Origin: Paenibacillus sp. LS1
GTDB lineage: Bacteria > Bacillota > Bacilli > Paenibacillales > Paenibacillaceae
Reading direction: 5' to 3'
Assembly (NCBI RefSeq): GCF_026013365.1
Contig: NZ_JAPDOE010000002.1
Span: 682,001-746,000, forward strand
DNA length: 64,000 bases
Made by a program: the position numbers and the translations under genes
Shown here: piece after piece, positions 1 through 8,516 of the stretch
Layout: each line of letters begins with the position of its first letter
Position numbering within the stretch: position 1 is the first letter of the stretch
The notes under the pieces: model-generated
What the model was told of the DNA's origin: nothing
Seen by the model: the letters and a program-made list of their open reading frames with translations, nothing else
Databases searched by the model: none

Positions 1-8
1 TGCTATTC

Positions 9-1217
9 ATGAGAAAAACATCCAATCTTCGTCCCTGGGCCGTATGGAGTACCGCAGCTTTAACAGCTTTAACGATCTCGTTGTCCCCCATCGGAACCTA
101 CGCTGCGCACGCAGCTACTGAGGTAAAAGGAACAACTGGCGCTGTTCAGACAGCACCTACTACTCCGGCTCGCAATACTTCCATCCCTGCTGTACCGGAC
201 TCCTCCAAACAATCCGCACTTCCCAATGTATTGGTGATTGGAACTGGTGGAACGATCGCTGGTCAATCCGAGGATGCAACCAGCTTCCAGAACTACAAGG
301 CAGGTACGCTTCCCATTGGAGAGATGGTAGACGCCTTACCGGATAAGCAGAAGATTGCTGATGTTAGCACGCTCCAATTCGGAAATTCAGGTTCAGGCTC
401 CTATAGCATGGCTGATCTCTATGACTTGTCGCAGACGGTAGATAAAGCTCTTGCCCTGTATGACAGCGTTGTGGTCACCACGGGTACAGATACAATGGAG
501 GAAATCGCCTATTTCCTCGATATGACGGTTCAGAGTGACAAACCGGTCGTGATCACAGGCTCCATGCGTCCATGGACTGTCATCGGCTCTGACGCTCAAG
601 CCAATCTGTACAACGCCATTAAACTTGCAGGCAGTGGTCGTACCACTTCATTCGGAACAGTACTGATGTTGAATGACACCATCCAACTCGCACGCGGTGT
701 AAGCAAAACGAATGATTATCGGACAGATACGTTTGAGACACCGATGCTCGGTGCCGTAGGATATATTGATGAAGAAAACATTCGAATCTACCGTGCTCCT
801 GCACGCGCCTTGAAACCTGAAGGCACTGCGAAGCCCGTATTCGATCTGAGTAAAATCACAAAAGCTGATCTCGCCAACGTGGAAATTGCGATCTCTTATC
901 AAGAAGCTGGAGGCGGAGCCATCGAAGGGTTCGTGAGCAACGGCGCACAAGGCATCGTAACCTCCGGTACAGGAGCTGGCGGTATCTCCAGAGCTATGGG
1001 ACAAGCTCGTACCAAAGCCATTGAGGAAGGTGTAATCTTCGTGACCACCACTCGGACGGGTTCAGGAAGTGTATACGGGGGTGGAAAAGGTATCATTGCC
1101 GGCGACAACCTGAGTCCACAACAAGCTCGTGTGTTATTGATGCTTGGACTATCCTTCAGTGATGATTTTGACACCATCAAAAAATGGTTCGAAACGTACG
1201 GAACACCGGAAGTATAA
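9..1217 (+). CDS. Secreted type II L-asparaginase
   Basis: Hydrolyses L-asparagine to aspartate and ammonia, probably outside the membrane. The 402-residue product starts with an N-terminal signal peptide (basic MRKTSNLR, hydrophobic 11-28, AHA cleavage region near 33-36). Both asparaginase signatures are present: GTGGTIAG at 78-85, whose Thr82 is the expected nucleophile, and VVTTGTDTMEE near 155-165, with the Thr-Asp pair of the second catalytic triad. The remainder aligns over the normal length of about 330 residues after a Thr/Pro-rich linker at 40-70. Only eight bases precede the ATG, so no ribosome site is visible and the true start could lie slightly upstream. A strong bidirectional hairpin follows. 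The family is certain; the substrate (Asn versus Gln) is inferred. Confidence 0.93.
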   Translation: MRKTSNLRPWAVWSTAALTALTISLSPIGTYAAHAATEVKGTTGAVQTAPTTPARNTSIPAVPDSSKQSALPNVLVIGTGGTIAGQSEDATSFQNYKAGTLPIGEMVDALPDKQKIADVSTLQFGNSGSGSYSMADLYDLSQTVDKALALYDSVVVTTGTDTMEEIAYFLDMTVQSDKPVVITGSMRPWTVIGSDAQANLYNAIKLAGSGRTTSFGTVLMLNDTIQLARGVSKTNDYRTDTFETPMLGAVGYIDEENIRIYRAPARALKPEGTAKPVFDLSKITKADLANVEIAISYQEAGGGAIEGFVSNGAQGIVTSGTGAGGISRAMGQARTKAIEEGVIFVTTTRTGSGSVYGGGKGIIAGDNLSPQQARVLLMLGLSFSDDFDTIKKWFETYGTPEV

Positions 1218-1244
1218 GAAAGCACTCATCCTTTATAAATCTGG

Positions 1245-1302
1245 ACAAAAAGAAGAGACGACACGCCCCTGACATTCAAGGTGTGTCGTCTCTTCTTTTT
1301 GT
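1245..1302. terminator. Bidirectional terminator between asparaginase and O-methyltransferase
   Basis: Perfect 20-bp inverted repeat (1245-1264 with 1283-1302) around an 18-nt loop, with A-run on one side and T-run on the other. It serves the convergent genes on both strands. Confidence 0.9.
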
Positions 1303-1317
1303 TACCTCAACCTCTTC

Positions 1318-1953
1318 TCACTTCACCCAAGCAAGTACGAGCCCATCGTAGTCTGGCAACATGGTGGTGACGAGACGTGGGTCACTTGCCATCTGTTCAT
1401 TGAAGCGACGAACCGCAAGCACGGCCGGACCCTGCTTGTCCGGATTCAGCGTACGACCACGTAGGAAACAGTTATCACCCACAATGACAGCACCTGGCCG
1501 AGCCAGCTTAATAGCATAGTCGAGATATACCGGATAATTTTCCTTGTCTGCGTCAATAAAGAAGAAATCGAATGTACGACCTTCCTGTTGCAATTGCTCC
1601 AGGCTATCTGCCGCCGGGCCAATCCGGTACTCTACCTTTTCGCCAAAACCGCCTTCTTCCAGATGACCACGCGCCATTGCCGCATATTTCTCTTTCAGTT
1701 CCAGAGACGTCAGGGTCCCATTTTCACGCAATCCGCGTGCAATGCAGATCCCGCTGTAACCGCCCAGCACGCCGATTTCGAGCGCAGCTTCTGCTTTGGA
1801 TGTCTTGGCTAGAAACGTGAGCAAACGTCCATACGCCGCAGCAACCGAAACTTCCGGCATACCGTTCGAACGGATGGCCTCTTTCACTTTCAGCAAAAGG
1901 TCATCCTCTTGAAATAATTGATTCACATATTCATCAGGGGTCAGATTCACCAC
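1318..1953 (-). CDS. SAM-dependent O-methyltransferase (caffeoyl-CoA OMT / YrrM-like)
   Basis: A 211-residue class I methyltransferase of the O-methyltransferase family 3 type. The SAM-binding loop is seen as EIGVLGGYSGICIARGL around residues 61-77, followed by the acidic ribose ligand in TSLELKEKYAAMAR. FFFIDADKENYPVYLDYA near 130-147 carries the metal-binding Asp and Lys typical of the family, and VGDNCFLRGR supplies the next conserved acidic and Asn positions. The start is GTG at 1953 with AGGAGG six bases upstream; a second GTG follows directly. The natural substrate is unknown; bacterial relatives act on catechols or on tRNA hydroxyuridine. The gene stands alone and ends at the shared hairpin at 1245-1302. 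Confidence 0.9.
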   Translation of the reverse strand: MVNLTPDEYVNQLFQEDDLLLKVKEAIRSNGMPEVSVAAAYGRLLTFLAKTSKAEAALEIGVLGGYSGICIARGLRENGTLTSLELKEKYAAMARGHLEEGGFGEKVEYRIGPAADSLEQLQQEGRTFDFFFIDADKENYPVYLDYAIKLARPGAVIVGDNCFLRGRTLNPDKQGPAVLAVRRFNEQMASDPRLVTTMLPDYDGLVLAWVK

Positions 1954-2109
1954 TAAAATCCTCCTTGGACACTTGGACTGCTTTCCATATGGATGCCAAT
2001 GTTCTATAATAAATGTTTGTTATCAACACAGGTGGTTGACTGGTGCATCATCTCGAGAGAGGAATGCATACGTTCACCGCATTTCTCATTGTAAGTTTTT
2101 TCACGGAAA

Positions 2110-2160
2110 GCGGCAAGGCCGCACCGTTACTATACAGCAGAGAGAAGGATATTCCTTCTC
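2110..2160 (+). other. Two consecutive hairpins in the leader of the THUMP methyltransferase gene
   Basis: GCGGC/GCCGC (2110-2122) and GAGAAGGA/TCCTTCTC with a 3-nt loop (2142-2160) lie just before the start at 2181. No T-tract follows the second, so it is not a standard terminator. Function unknown; it could affect translation or mRNA stability. Confidence 0.35.
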
Positions 2161-2180
2161 CAGCTTGAAATGGAGTTGAA

Positions 2181-3344
2181 ATGAATCACATGGCTCAATT
2201 GCAATTGATTGCGACCTCGGCGATGGGACTCGAGGCTGTTGTTGCCCGGGAACTAAAGCAACTGGGGTATGAGGATGTTACGATCGACAATGGACGGGTT
2301 TTCTTTACCGGGGATTATATTGATATTTGCCGGTGTAATCTGTGGCTGAGAAGTTCGGATCGGGTATTGGTCAAAATGGGTGAATTCCCTGCTACAACAT
2401 TCGACGAATTGTTTGAAGGCACCAAAGCACTTCCATGGGAAGAGTGGATTCCTACTGACGGCGAATTTCCTGTAGAGGGTCGCTCCCAAAAATCTCAGTT
2501 GAGCAGCGTACCTGCATCACAAGGGATCGTGAAGAAAGCAATCGTAGAGAAACTGAAACTGACTTATGACACGGAGTGGTTCCCAGAGGATGGGTCTCGT
2601 TATGTGATTGAGGTCATTCTGCTGAACGATCGCGCCCTGCTTACTTTGGATACAACGGGACCAGGTCTGCATAAACGGGGTTATCGTAAACTCGTCACCG
2701 AAGCACCACTGAAAGAAACACTTGCTGCAGCTCTTATTCAGCTCAGTCGCTGGAATGTATCCCGCCCCTTTTATGATCCATGCTGTGGATCAGGCACAAT
2801 GCTAATTGAAGCCGCTATGATCGGCTGGAACATTGCACCAGGACTTCGTCGTACCTTCAACTCCGAGGACTGGGCTGTCATTCCTGAAGAATTGTGGGAA
2901 CAGGCGCGCGAAGAAGCATTCGATGCTGTACGTGACGATATCCCGTTACAGATTTCAGGTAGCGATATTGATCCCGAAGCGATTGAAGTTGCTATGGCAG
3001 CAATCAAGAGTGCCGGCTTCGCCAAAGATATTGAAGTCAGCGTCCTGCCCGCTCATCGCGCTAGACCACAGGGTGATTACGGTGTCATCATTACCAACCC
3101 TCCATATGGTGAACGTTTGAGTGAAGAGAAAGAGGTTCAGAAGTTGCTCCGCTCATTAGGGCGCAGTTATCTCGACATGCCAACATGGTCCTTTTTCGCA
3201 ATCACATCGACCAAAGCTTTCGAGGAGTATTTCGGTCATAAGGCAGACAAGCGTCGCAAATTGTTCAACGGACGAATTGAAACCCAGTACTATCAGTATT
3301 TGGGCCCACTGCCCCCACGAAATAAAGCACCACAATCTTCATAA
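2181..3344 (+). CDS. THUMP-domain class I RNA methyltransferase (YpsC/RlmL-like)
   Basis: Probable 23S rRNA guanine-N2 methyltransferase. The 387-residue protein has an N-terminal ferredoxin-like plus THUMP RNA-binding part (about 1-160) and a C-terminal Rossmann methyltransferase. The SAM loop is FYDPCCGSGTMLIEAA near 194-209 and the catalytic NPPYGERL motif, diagnostic for base N-methyltransferases, is near 307-314. Length and order match Bacillus YpsC and the RlmL N-terminal half of enterobacteria. ATG at 2181 has GGAG close upstream. In Bacillus ypsC sits beside the RNase P RNA gene, but no rnpB can be recognised in this short upstream gap. Confidence 0.92.
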   Translation: MNHMAQLQLIATSAMGLEAVVARELKQLGYEDVTIDNGRVFFTGDYIDICRCNLWLRSSDRVLVKMGEFPATTFDELFEGTKALPWEEWIPTDGEFPVEGRSQKSQLSSVPASQGIVKKAIVEKLKLTYDTEWFPEDGSRYVIEVILLNDRALLTLDTTGPGLHKRGYRKLVTEAPLKETLAAALIQLSRWNVSRPFYDPCCGSGTMLIEAAMIGWNIAPGLRRTFNSEDWAVIPEELWEQAREEAFDAVRDDIPLQISGSDIDPEAIEVAMAAIKSAGFAKDIEVSVLPAHRARPQGDYGVIITNPPYGERLSEEKEVQKLLRSLGRSYLDMPTWSFFAITSTKAFEEYFGHKADKRRKLFNGRIETQYYQYLGPLPPRNKAPQSS

Positions 3345-3357
3345 CTGTTTCGAATAT

Positions 3358-3396
3358 AAAGTGCTCCTGCCATCTATGGCTGGAGTGCTTTTTTGT
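3358..3396 (+). terminator. Terminator after the THUMP methyltransferase gene
   Basis: Hairpin of about 14 bp (AAAGTGCTCC paired with GGAGTGCTTT, two G-T pairs and one mismatch) followed by a six-base T run. Confidence 0.7.
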
Positions 3397-3470
3397 GCGC
3401 TATTCTGTTCATATGAATTCGCCGTCATCGGCCTTCGTTTGGATAGAAATCAATTCATCCTTAGGCATAG

Positions 3471-3498
3471 TTGAAAACCCATGGGGCCACGCTATAAT
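3471..3498 (+). promoter_or_regulatory. Sigma-A promoter of the LTA-synthase-like gene
   Basis: TTGAAA (3471-3476), 16-bp spacer, perfect TATAAT (3493-3498). The predicted transcript start near 3505 lies downstream of the ATG at 3501, so the longer reading frame cannot be translated from this promoter and the start at 3558 is preferred. Confidence 0.7.
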
Positions 3499-3557
3499 GG
3501 ATGGAGCCCTATTTTACATTCCGATTACAAAACAACGAAAGCAAGGGGGACATACAT

Positions 3558-5558
3558 ATGGTTGTCACTCGCCCTACGCGCAGCTCCATGCCACGCGGGC
3601 TTCTGAATCATCCACTAACGTTATATCTTATTTTTCTTGTGCTCATGCTGCTCAAACTCATGTGGCTCCATCACAATCTGCACGCCTATAACATTACGAT
3701 GGGACTGCTGGATAAAGTCATTGCTACTGGATCACTTCTTCTCCTGTCCTTCTGGACCTGGTGGCTGCCACGTAGAGGCATGATCGTGTCTCTCGCGGTG
3801 CTTAACCTGCTGCTTACCGCACTAATCTATGCCGATATGGTGTATTATCGCTATTTCCAGGATTTCTTGACCATCCCGGTATTGTTGCAGGCCAGACAAG
3901 TTGACGCATTGGGTGACAGTATTGCTACATTGATCTACACAAGCGATCTTTGGTTCTTTGCCGATTGGCTTGTCGTCATTCCATTCGCAGCTATCGTACT
4001 GTTCAGCAGACGTTACCGTTCGAAGCACGCCAGTGCGTCTGTTCAAGGTTATGGTAGTTATACGTATAATGATCGCAAGGCGGGGATGCGCCGCCGTCTC
4101 ACTGCCGGCAGCATTGCCCTTGTGCTGGGACTGGGTCTCGCAGTCGGCCCGATTTATTTTTACAGCAAAACATGGGCCAAGGGCCTGTTTGATAACAACT
4201 GGTGGAATGTATCCATGTACAATGTGACTGGACTTCTCGCTTTTCATGGTTATGATCTGTACAACTATGCCAAAGATCACATTGGCTCCGGGCCGCAGGC
4301 TGAACCCGCAGATGTTGAACAGGCAAAGGCATTCTTCGCTGAAAGGCAAGGAGCTGAACCGCAGAACGATGCCTTGTTCGGCAAATATAAGGACAGCAAT
4401 GTCATCATTGTCCAGGGTGAGGCTTTTATGAACTTCATGATTGGCCAAAGCATTGGCGGTCAGGAGATCACACCACATTTTAATGAACTGATGAAGGAAA
4501 GTCAGTATTATAGTCACTTTTACCACCAGACAGGTCAGGGCAGAACGTCCGATGCCGATTTTGGAGCAAACATCTCACTGCATCCGCTTCCGGTTGGATC
4601 CGCGTTTGTACGCTATGCAGACCATACGTATGATTCCCTCCCTTCCATTCTGAAGGATAACGGGTATAGCACCAACGTATTTCACGCTTATGAGAGTGGC
4701 TTCTGGAATCGGTATACGATGTATCAGAACATGAAGTACGACAAGTTTTATAGTAAAAATGATTTTGCACAGGATGATCCGCTTGGCTGGTCCCTGTCTG
4801 ACGAATCCTTTTTCCGCCAATCCGTTGAGAAAATGAGCAGTGAGGTGACCGAACCGTTCTATTCGTTCCTCATTACACTCAGCAGTCACCACCCATACGC
4901 CTTACCTAAAGAGAAGCAGCAGTTGGATGTAGGTGAGTTCCAGGGAACAATGTTCGGTGATTATCTGCAATCGGTTCATTACGTGGATTCGGCGCTCGGC
5001 AAGATGGTGGAGGATCTGAAAAATCGGGGATTATGGGAAAATACCATCTTTATGTTCTACGGGGACCACGACAACTCGATTAAGGAACAATTCCAATACG
5101 AACAGTTCCTGGGACGTTCACTTAACGAACTGGATATGGCACAGATCATGAACGAGGTGCCTCTGCTCGTGCATTTACCGGACGGAGCAGCTGCCGGAAC
5201 CATCGACGAACCTTCGGGACAACTGGACATCACGCCATCCGTGCTGCATCTGCTCGGCGTATCCGACCAGTCCTATTATCATATGGGTAACGACGTATAT
5301 GACGGGTCTGCACGTACGGTTGTGCTGCGTAATGGCGCGTTATCGGATGGTTCTGTATTCTATATTCCATCGGATGATTATATCTATGAGAGCGGTGCTT
5401 GTTATGACCTGTCCACACGCGACAAAACGGATATCAATGCATGTCGTCCCGCTCATGATGAAGCATCCAAGCGATTACACGTCTCGGACACGGTCACTAC
5501 CTATGATTTGATTCAGCGCTTTCGAGAGGAAGACAGTGGAGCAGCAACATCACAATGA
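3558..5558 (+). CDS. LTA synthase family membrane sulfatase (glycerol-phosphate transferase)
   Basis: A 666-residue member of the alkaline-phosphatase-like LtaS/YqgS family, which moves glycerol-phosphate from phosphatidylglycerol to teichoic acid chains. Five hydrophobic helices fill about residues 20-205. The extracellular domain carries the expected metal and catalytic residues: Glu in QGEAF (about 289), the nucleophilic Thr in GQGRTSDADF (about 330), and FYGDHDN, with SSHHPY as the substrate-site His region. The start is ATG 3558 with AAGGGGGA seven bases upstream; an in-frame ATG at 3501 lies before the likely transcript start. It could be a synthase, a primase or a phosphoglycerol transferase; sequence alone does not decide. 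Confidence 0.9.
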   Translation: MVVTRPTRSSMPRGLLNHPLTLYLIFLVLMLLKLMWLHHNLHAYNITMGLLDKVIATGSLLLLSFWTWWLPRRGMIVSLAVLNLLLTALIYADMVYYRYFQDFLTIPVLLQARQVDALGDSIATLIYTSDLWFFADWLVVIPFAAIVLFSRRYRSKHASASVQGYGSYTYNDRKAGMRRRLTAGSIALVLGLGLAVGPIYFYSKTWAKGLFDNNWWNVSMYNVTGLLAFHGYDLYNYAKDHIGSGPQAEPADVEQAKAFFAERQGAEPQNDALFGKYKDSNVIIVQGEAFMNFMIGQSIGGQEITPHFNELMKESQYYSHFYHQTGQGRTSDADFGANISLHPLPVGSAFVRYADHTYDSLPSILKDNGYSTNVFHAYESGFWNRYTMYQNMKYDKFYSKNDFAQDDPLGWSLSDESFFRQSVEKMSSEVTEPFYSFLITLSSHHPYALPKEKQQLDVGEFQGTMFGDYLQSVHYVDSALGKMVEDLKNRGLWENTIFMFYGDHDNSIKEQFQYEQFLGRSLNELDMAQIMNEVPLLVHLPDGAAAGTIDEPSGQLDITPSVLHLLGVSDQSYYHMGNDVYDGSARTVVLRNGALSDGSVFYIPSDDYIYESGACYDLSTRDKTDINACRPAHDEASKRLHVSDTVTTYDLIQRFREEDSGAATSQ

Positions 5559-5637
5559 GCAATATCGTAATGACAAACTAAACAAATACACGAAATATTG
5601 AATTGAATTGGATTAAAAAAAGCGGAGCTCTCATTAC

Positions 5638-6063
5638 ATGACACCACACACAGGACCATTTAATATTGAACAACAATTGTTCGATGCAGCCACAAATTTT
5701 GTGCAGCAACGTTATCCTCAAGGATGGGGCGGTGCGGGTGCAGTCTATACCGAAGCTGGTTCCCTGCTGATTAGCGTAGCTCCAGAGGTCATCAACGACG
5801 CCACGCATCTGTGTATGGAAACAGGGGCTTATCTGGAAGCTCACAAATTGAATGAACGCATCACCCACTCCCTCTGTATCGCTCGTGATGACGAGCATTC
5901 GGAATTCAAGGTCCTTACGCCCTGCGGCGTATGCCAGGAACGCTTGTTTTATTGGGGTGAAGAAGTGAAGGCTGCCGTATACGACCCTGCTGGTCAGTTG
6001 GTTTTCAAAAGACTGGATGAGATCCAACCTCACCATTGGTCCAAGGCATACCGGGATAAATAG
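5638..6063 (+). CDS. Cytidine-deaminase-like zinc protein
   Basis: A 141-residue protein with the zinc-deaminase signature split in the usual way: Cys-Met-Glu in HLCMETGAYLEAHKLN (ligand plus proton-shuttling Glu) and TPCGVCQERL (two Cys ligands). This three-Cys arrangement is that of homotetrameric Cdd and blasticidin-S deaminase. It follows the LTA-synthase-like gene by 79 bp. GGAG lies 10 bases before the ATG. Pyrimidine salvage is the default role, but the residues between the motifs differ from housekeeping Cdd, so a distinct substrate is possible. Confidence 0.82.
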   Translation: MTPHTGPFNIEQQLFDAATNFVQQRYPQGWGGAGAVYTEAGSLLISVAPEVINDATHLCMETGAYLEAHKLNERITHSLCIARDDEHSEFKVLTPCGVCQERLFYWGEEVKAAVYDPAGQLVFKRLDEIQPHHWSKAYRDK

Positions 6064-6071
6064 CAAACTCC

Positions 6072-6124
6072 TTGCGAATTATAGAAAGTGGCTTTATAAT
6101 TGTAACCATATTAGTTTCAACTAA
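6072..6124 (+). promoter_or_regulatory. Promoter with downstream palindromic operator of the DsbA/FrnE gene
   Basis: TTGCGA (6072-6077), 17-bp spacer, perfect TATAAT (6095-6100). Just past the predicted start of transcription lies TTAGTTTCAACTAA (6111-6124), a perfect 6-2-6 inverted repeat placed to act as an operator. The size suits a MarR-like dimer; the regulator is unknown. Confidence 0.6.
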
Positions 6125-6148
6125 AAGAATGATGGAGGTTTTAAGAAA

Positions 6149-6874
6149 ATGAACATTGAGATATGGTCTGATTTTCTGTGTCCATTCTGTTATATCGGCA
6201 AACGCCGCCTAGAGAATGTATTACAACAGTTTCCACACCGTGATGAAGTGAAGCTGCAATTCAAAAGCTTCGAGCTTGATCCGAACGCTGCATTGAACCC
6301 AGGCAAAACCAATACAGAATACCTGGCTTCCAAATATAATATTAGCGCGGAGCAGGCACAAGGCATGAATGCTCAGATGAATGCCAATGCTCGCACGGCA
6401 GGACTGGAATACAATATTGATGCCATGATCCCTACCAATTCCTTCTCAGCTCACCGATTGACGCACTGGGCGGATACACAAAGCAAAGCGCTTGAACTAA
6501 GTGAGCGAATATTCCAAGCTGTGTTCATTGAAGGAAAACACTCAGGAGACCCTGAAGTATTGGCTCAGCTGGCAGAGGAAGTCGGCTTGGATCGCAATGC
6601 AGCTGCGGCTGTACTGTCCAGTGATCAATTCACCGACAACGTCCGCGCTGACCAAGCGGAAGGCGAGCAACTAGGCATCCGCGGTGTGCCGTTCTTCGTA
6701 TTCGACCGCAAGTTCGCCGTGTCGGGCGCTCAGCCTGACGAGGTATTCCTGGATGCCATCCAAAAAGCATGGGACGAACGCTCCCCTTTCACCATGGTTG
6801 AATCCAACACAACAGAAACAGACGGCAGTGGCATCTGCACAGATGACGGACGCGAAGTCCCGAAAAAAAATTAA
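6149..6874 (+). CDS. DsbA-family oxidoreductase, FrnE-like
   Basis: A 241-residue thioredoxin-fold protein with the CPFC redox pair at the start of its first helix (DFLCPFCYIGKRRL, residues 9-22) and the cis-proline loop RGVPFFVF near 175-182, as in FrnE and 2-hydroxychromene-2-carboxylate isomerase relatives. There is no signal peptide, so it acts in the cytosol, probably in thiol redox stress. GGAGG lies 10 bases before the ATG. It is a single gene with its own promoter and palindrome and a strong terminator, which suggests stress-responsive control. Exact substrate unknown. Confidence 0.88.
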   Translation: MNIEIWSDFLCPFCYIGKRRLENVLQQFPHRDEVKLQFKSFELDPNAALNPGKTNTEYLASKYNISAEQAQGMNAQMNANARTAGLEYNIDAMIPTNSFSAHRLTHWADTQSKALELSERIFQAVFIEGKHSGDPEVLAQLAEEVGLDRNAAAAVLSSDQFTDNVRADQAEGEQLGIRGVPFFVFDRKFAVSGAQPDEVFLDAIQKAWDERSPFTMVESNTTETDGSGICTDDGREVPKKN

Positions 6875-6888
6875 GCCAATTCGCACAC

Positions 6889-6932
6889 AAAGCAGCAGGA
6901 TCAGGGGATATTTCCCGATCCTGCTGCTTTTT
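6889..6932 (+). terminator. Terminator of the DsbA/FrnE gene
   Basis: Near-perfect stem AAAGCAGCAGGATC / GATCCTGCTGCTTT followed by T-run at 6927-6933. Confidence 0.88.
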
Positions 6933-6993
6933 TATATGCTTCTTAATTACCCACCAAATCTAAAGATGGATTTATAATTTTCACGATAACGGA

Positions 6994-7112
6994 GTGGGCA
7001 GAAAAAAGCTGGAGAAGCGGAGCGCTCGCATTTATCACCGGATTTCTCCCTTGATACAGGGAATTTCAAAAAAATCCGGGGATAACGGCGATCGAAAGAT
7101 TATTCTGCACAA
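6994..7112. repeat. Structured intergenic element of about 120 nt, possible interspersed repeat
   Basis: The 354-nt gap 6875-7228 holds the terminator above and this nested inverted repeat. Outer ends GTGGGCAGAA (6994-7003) and TTCTGCAC (7103-7110) can pair. The inner stem TTATCACCGGATTT (7032-7045) pairs with AAATCCGGGGATAA (7072-7085) with one mismatch, and CTCCC pairs with GGGA inside it. No reading frame is conserved. From memory, similar palindromic intergenic sequences occur in Paenibacillus genomes; that is not checked here and no second copy was seen in this window. Confidence 0.45.
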
Positions 7113-7228
7113 GTAGTGTCTTAGTGTGACCGATTATGCTCACATCTTAAACCCACGAAGAACGATTCCGTAACCGGAACAAACACAAGTAGTTCATCAA
7201 ACACTTATATTCAATTAGCGCCACCCAC

Positions 7229-8059
7229 TTAATCCCAGAATAATTGATCCGGATGTGGTCCAGTCCGCTTATCCGAATCCAGTGCATCAATCAGTTTCAA
7301 CTCATCCGGTGACAATTCAAAGTCAAAGATGTCCGCATTCTCACGAATCCGCTCCGGTGTAACCGACTTCGGAATCGTCACAATCTGATTTTGAATGTCC
7401 CAACGCAAAATAATCTGTGCCGGTGTTTTCCCATATTTCTGGGCCAACGCTTTAAGTGTCGACTCTTGGTTCAGCTTACCCTTCATAATAGGACTCCATG
7501 CCTCCAACTGAATTCCCTGCGCCCCGCAAAAATCCTGAAGTTCCTGCTGGATCAGACCCGGATGCAGCTCTACCTGATTCACCGCAGGCACCGTTCCGCC
7601 TTCATCTATGATATCTTGCAAATGATGTACTTGAAAGTTACTCACACCAATCGAACGGATGCTTCCTTCGCTATATAGACGTTCGAATGCTCTCCACGTC
7701 TCCTTGTACTGGTCTCTACCAGGCCAGTGAATTAAATAAAGATCAATCACATTCAGTCCAAGTGCCTTCTGACTGGCTTCAAATGCTCTCAACGTTGAAT
7801 CAAATCCCTGATCCTCGTTCCAGAGCTTGGTCGTCACAAACAGTTCGTTACGGGCAACGCCACTGCTTGCGATAGCTTGTCCTACTTCTTCCTCATTGCC
7901 ATAGATGGACGCGGTATCAATACTGCGATATCCAACCTCCAAAGCGGTCTCAACCGCCTGTTGTACTTCCTTACCTTTTGCTTTATAAGTTCCAAATCCT
8001 AGCCATGGCATCGTTACTCCGTTGTTCAGAATCGTACAATCTGTAATATGTTTTGTCAT
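7229..8059 (-). CDS. Aldo/keto reductase
   Basis: NADPH-dependent reductase of the AKR5-like group (2,5-diketo-gluconate reductase, YtbE/YvgN relatives). The 276-residue protein shows MPWLGFGTYKAKG at the start of the barrel, the catalytic Asp-Tyr region SIDTASIYGNEEEVGQA, Lys in VTTKLWNEDQG, and His in YLIHWPG. The C-terminal IPKSVTPERIRENADIFDFELS is the usual NADPH 2'-phosphate loop. The longer frame to 8200 would run through the hairpin at 8184-8216; ATG 8059 has GGAGGTAC upstream and fits family length. Monocistronic. It probably detoxifies reactive carbonyls; substrate not predictable. Confidence 0.92.
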   Translation of the reverse strand: MTKHITDCTILNNGVTMPWLGFGTYKAKGKEVQQAVETALEVGYRSIDTASIYGNEEEVGQAIASSGVARNELFVTTKLWNEDQGFDSTLRAFEASQKALGLNVIDLYLIHWPGRDQYKETWRAFERLYSEGSIRSIGVSNFQVHHLQDIIDEGGTVPAVNQVELHPGLIQQELQDFCGAQGIQLEAWSPIMKGKLNQESTLKALAQKYGKTPAQIILRWDIQNQIVTIPKSVTPERIRENADIFDFELSPDELKLIDALDSDKRTGPHPDQLFWD

Positions 8060-8183
8060 TCTGTACCTCCCGTATGGAATTTTGCCTGCTCTTGTTCTAT
8101 TAACCTTCTCACAGAATTTTAAGCGACCATTCGACATACTATCAGAGTAAACCCATGGATCGGGAATCTTTGCAAAAGATATG

Positions 8184-8216
8184 AAAAACCCGCAAAGCAT
8201 TGCTGCCCTGCGGGTT
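8184..8216 (-). terminator. Terminator of the 93-residue protein gene
   Basis: AACCCGCA / TGCGGGTT stem followed, on the minus strand, by TTTTT. Confidence 0.78.
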
Positions 8217-8234
8217 CTGGTGTGAACAGGAACG

Positions 8235-8516
8235 TTATTGATTCCCTTGACCGTGCTGACTCTGGATGGAATTCAATCGTCTCTTCTCCTCGATGAACAT
8301 CTCTTCTGCCAGCTCAACACCTTGCCCGCCGAGTGAAAGCTCTGCTTGACGCATCGCCTGCTCCGTATGTGCCAAACGACGTTCCGCCTGTACAATGGTC
8401 TGTGCCGTCGGATGAGACATGGCCTGAGATACAGCATAATGAAGCTTGTTCACCGCATTTTGCGCCTGAGATACAGTAGTATCAGCCTGCAAACTGGAAT
8501 CATAACGCTTCGGCAT
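8235..8516 (-). CDS. Small helical protein of unknown function (93 aa)
   Basis: Not recognised with confidence. The product is hydrophilic, rich in Ala, Gln and Glu and free of Cys, and reads as two or three amphipathic helices (AVNKLHYAVSQAMSHP, VQAERRLAHTEQAMRQAEL), similar in style to small Bacillus DUF2564-type proteins. A consensus AAGGAGG lies six bases before ATG 8516 and a terminator follows, so it is a genuine monocistronic gene. No signal peptide or membrane segment. A cytosolic or spore-core role would be a guess. Confidence 0.75.
   Translation of the reverse strand: MPKRYDSSLQADTTVSQAQNAVNKLHYAVSQAMSHPTAQTIVQAERRLAHTEQAMRQAELSLGGQGVELAEEMFIEEKRRLNSIQSQHGQGNQ

Noticed and set aside
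1954..2180. Possible RNase P RNA gene beside the ypsC homolog, as in Bacillus
   Set aside because: The gap is about 227 nt, too short, and none of the conserved type B RNase P segments can be read.
3501..3557. Longer N-terminus for the LTA-synthase-like protein starting at 3501
   Set aside because: The TATAAT at 3493-3498 puts the transcript start beyond this ATG, and AAGGGGGA favours ATG 3558.
3822..4526. 234-codon minus-strand frame inside the LTA-synthase-like gene
   Set aside because: It overlaps the catalytic domain of a well-supported gene and lacks any motif or ribosome site.
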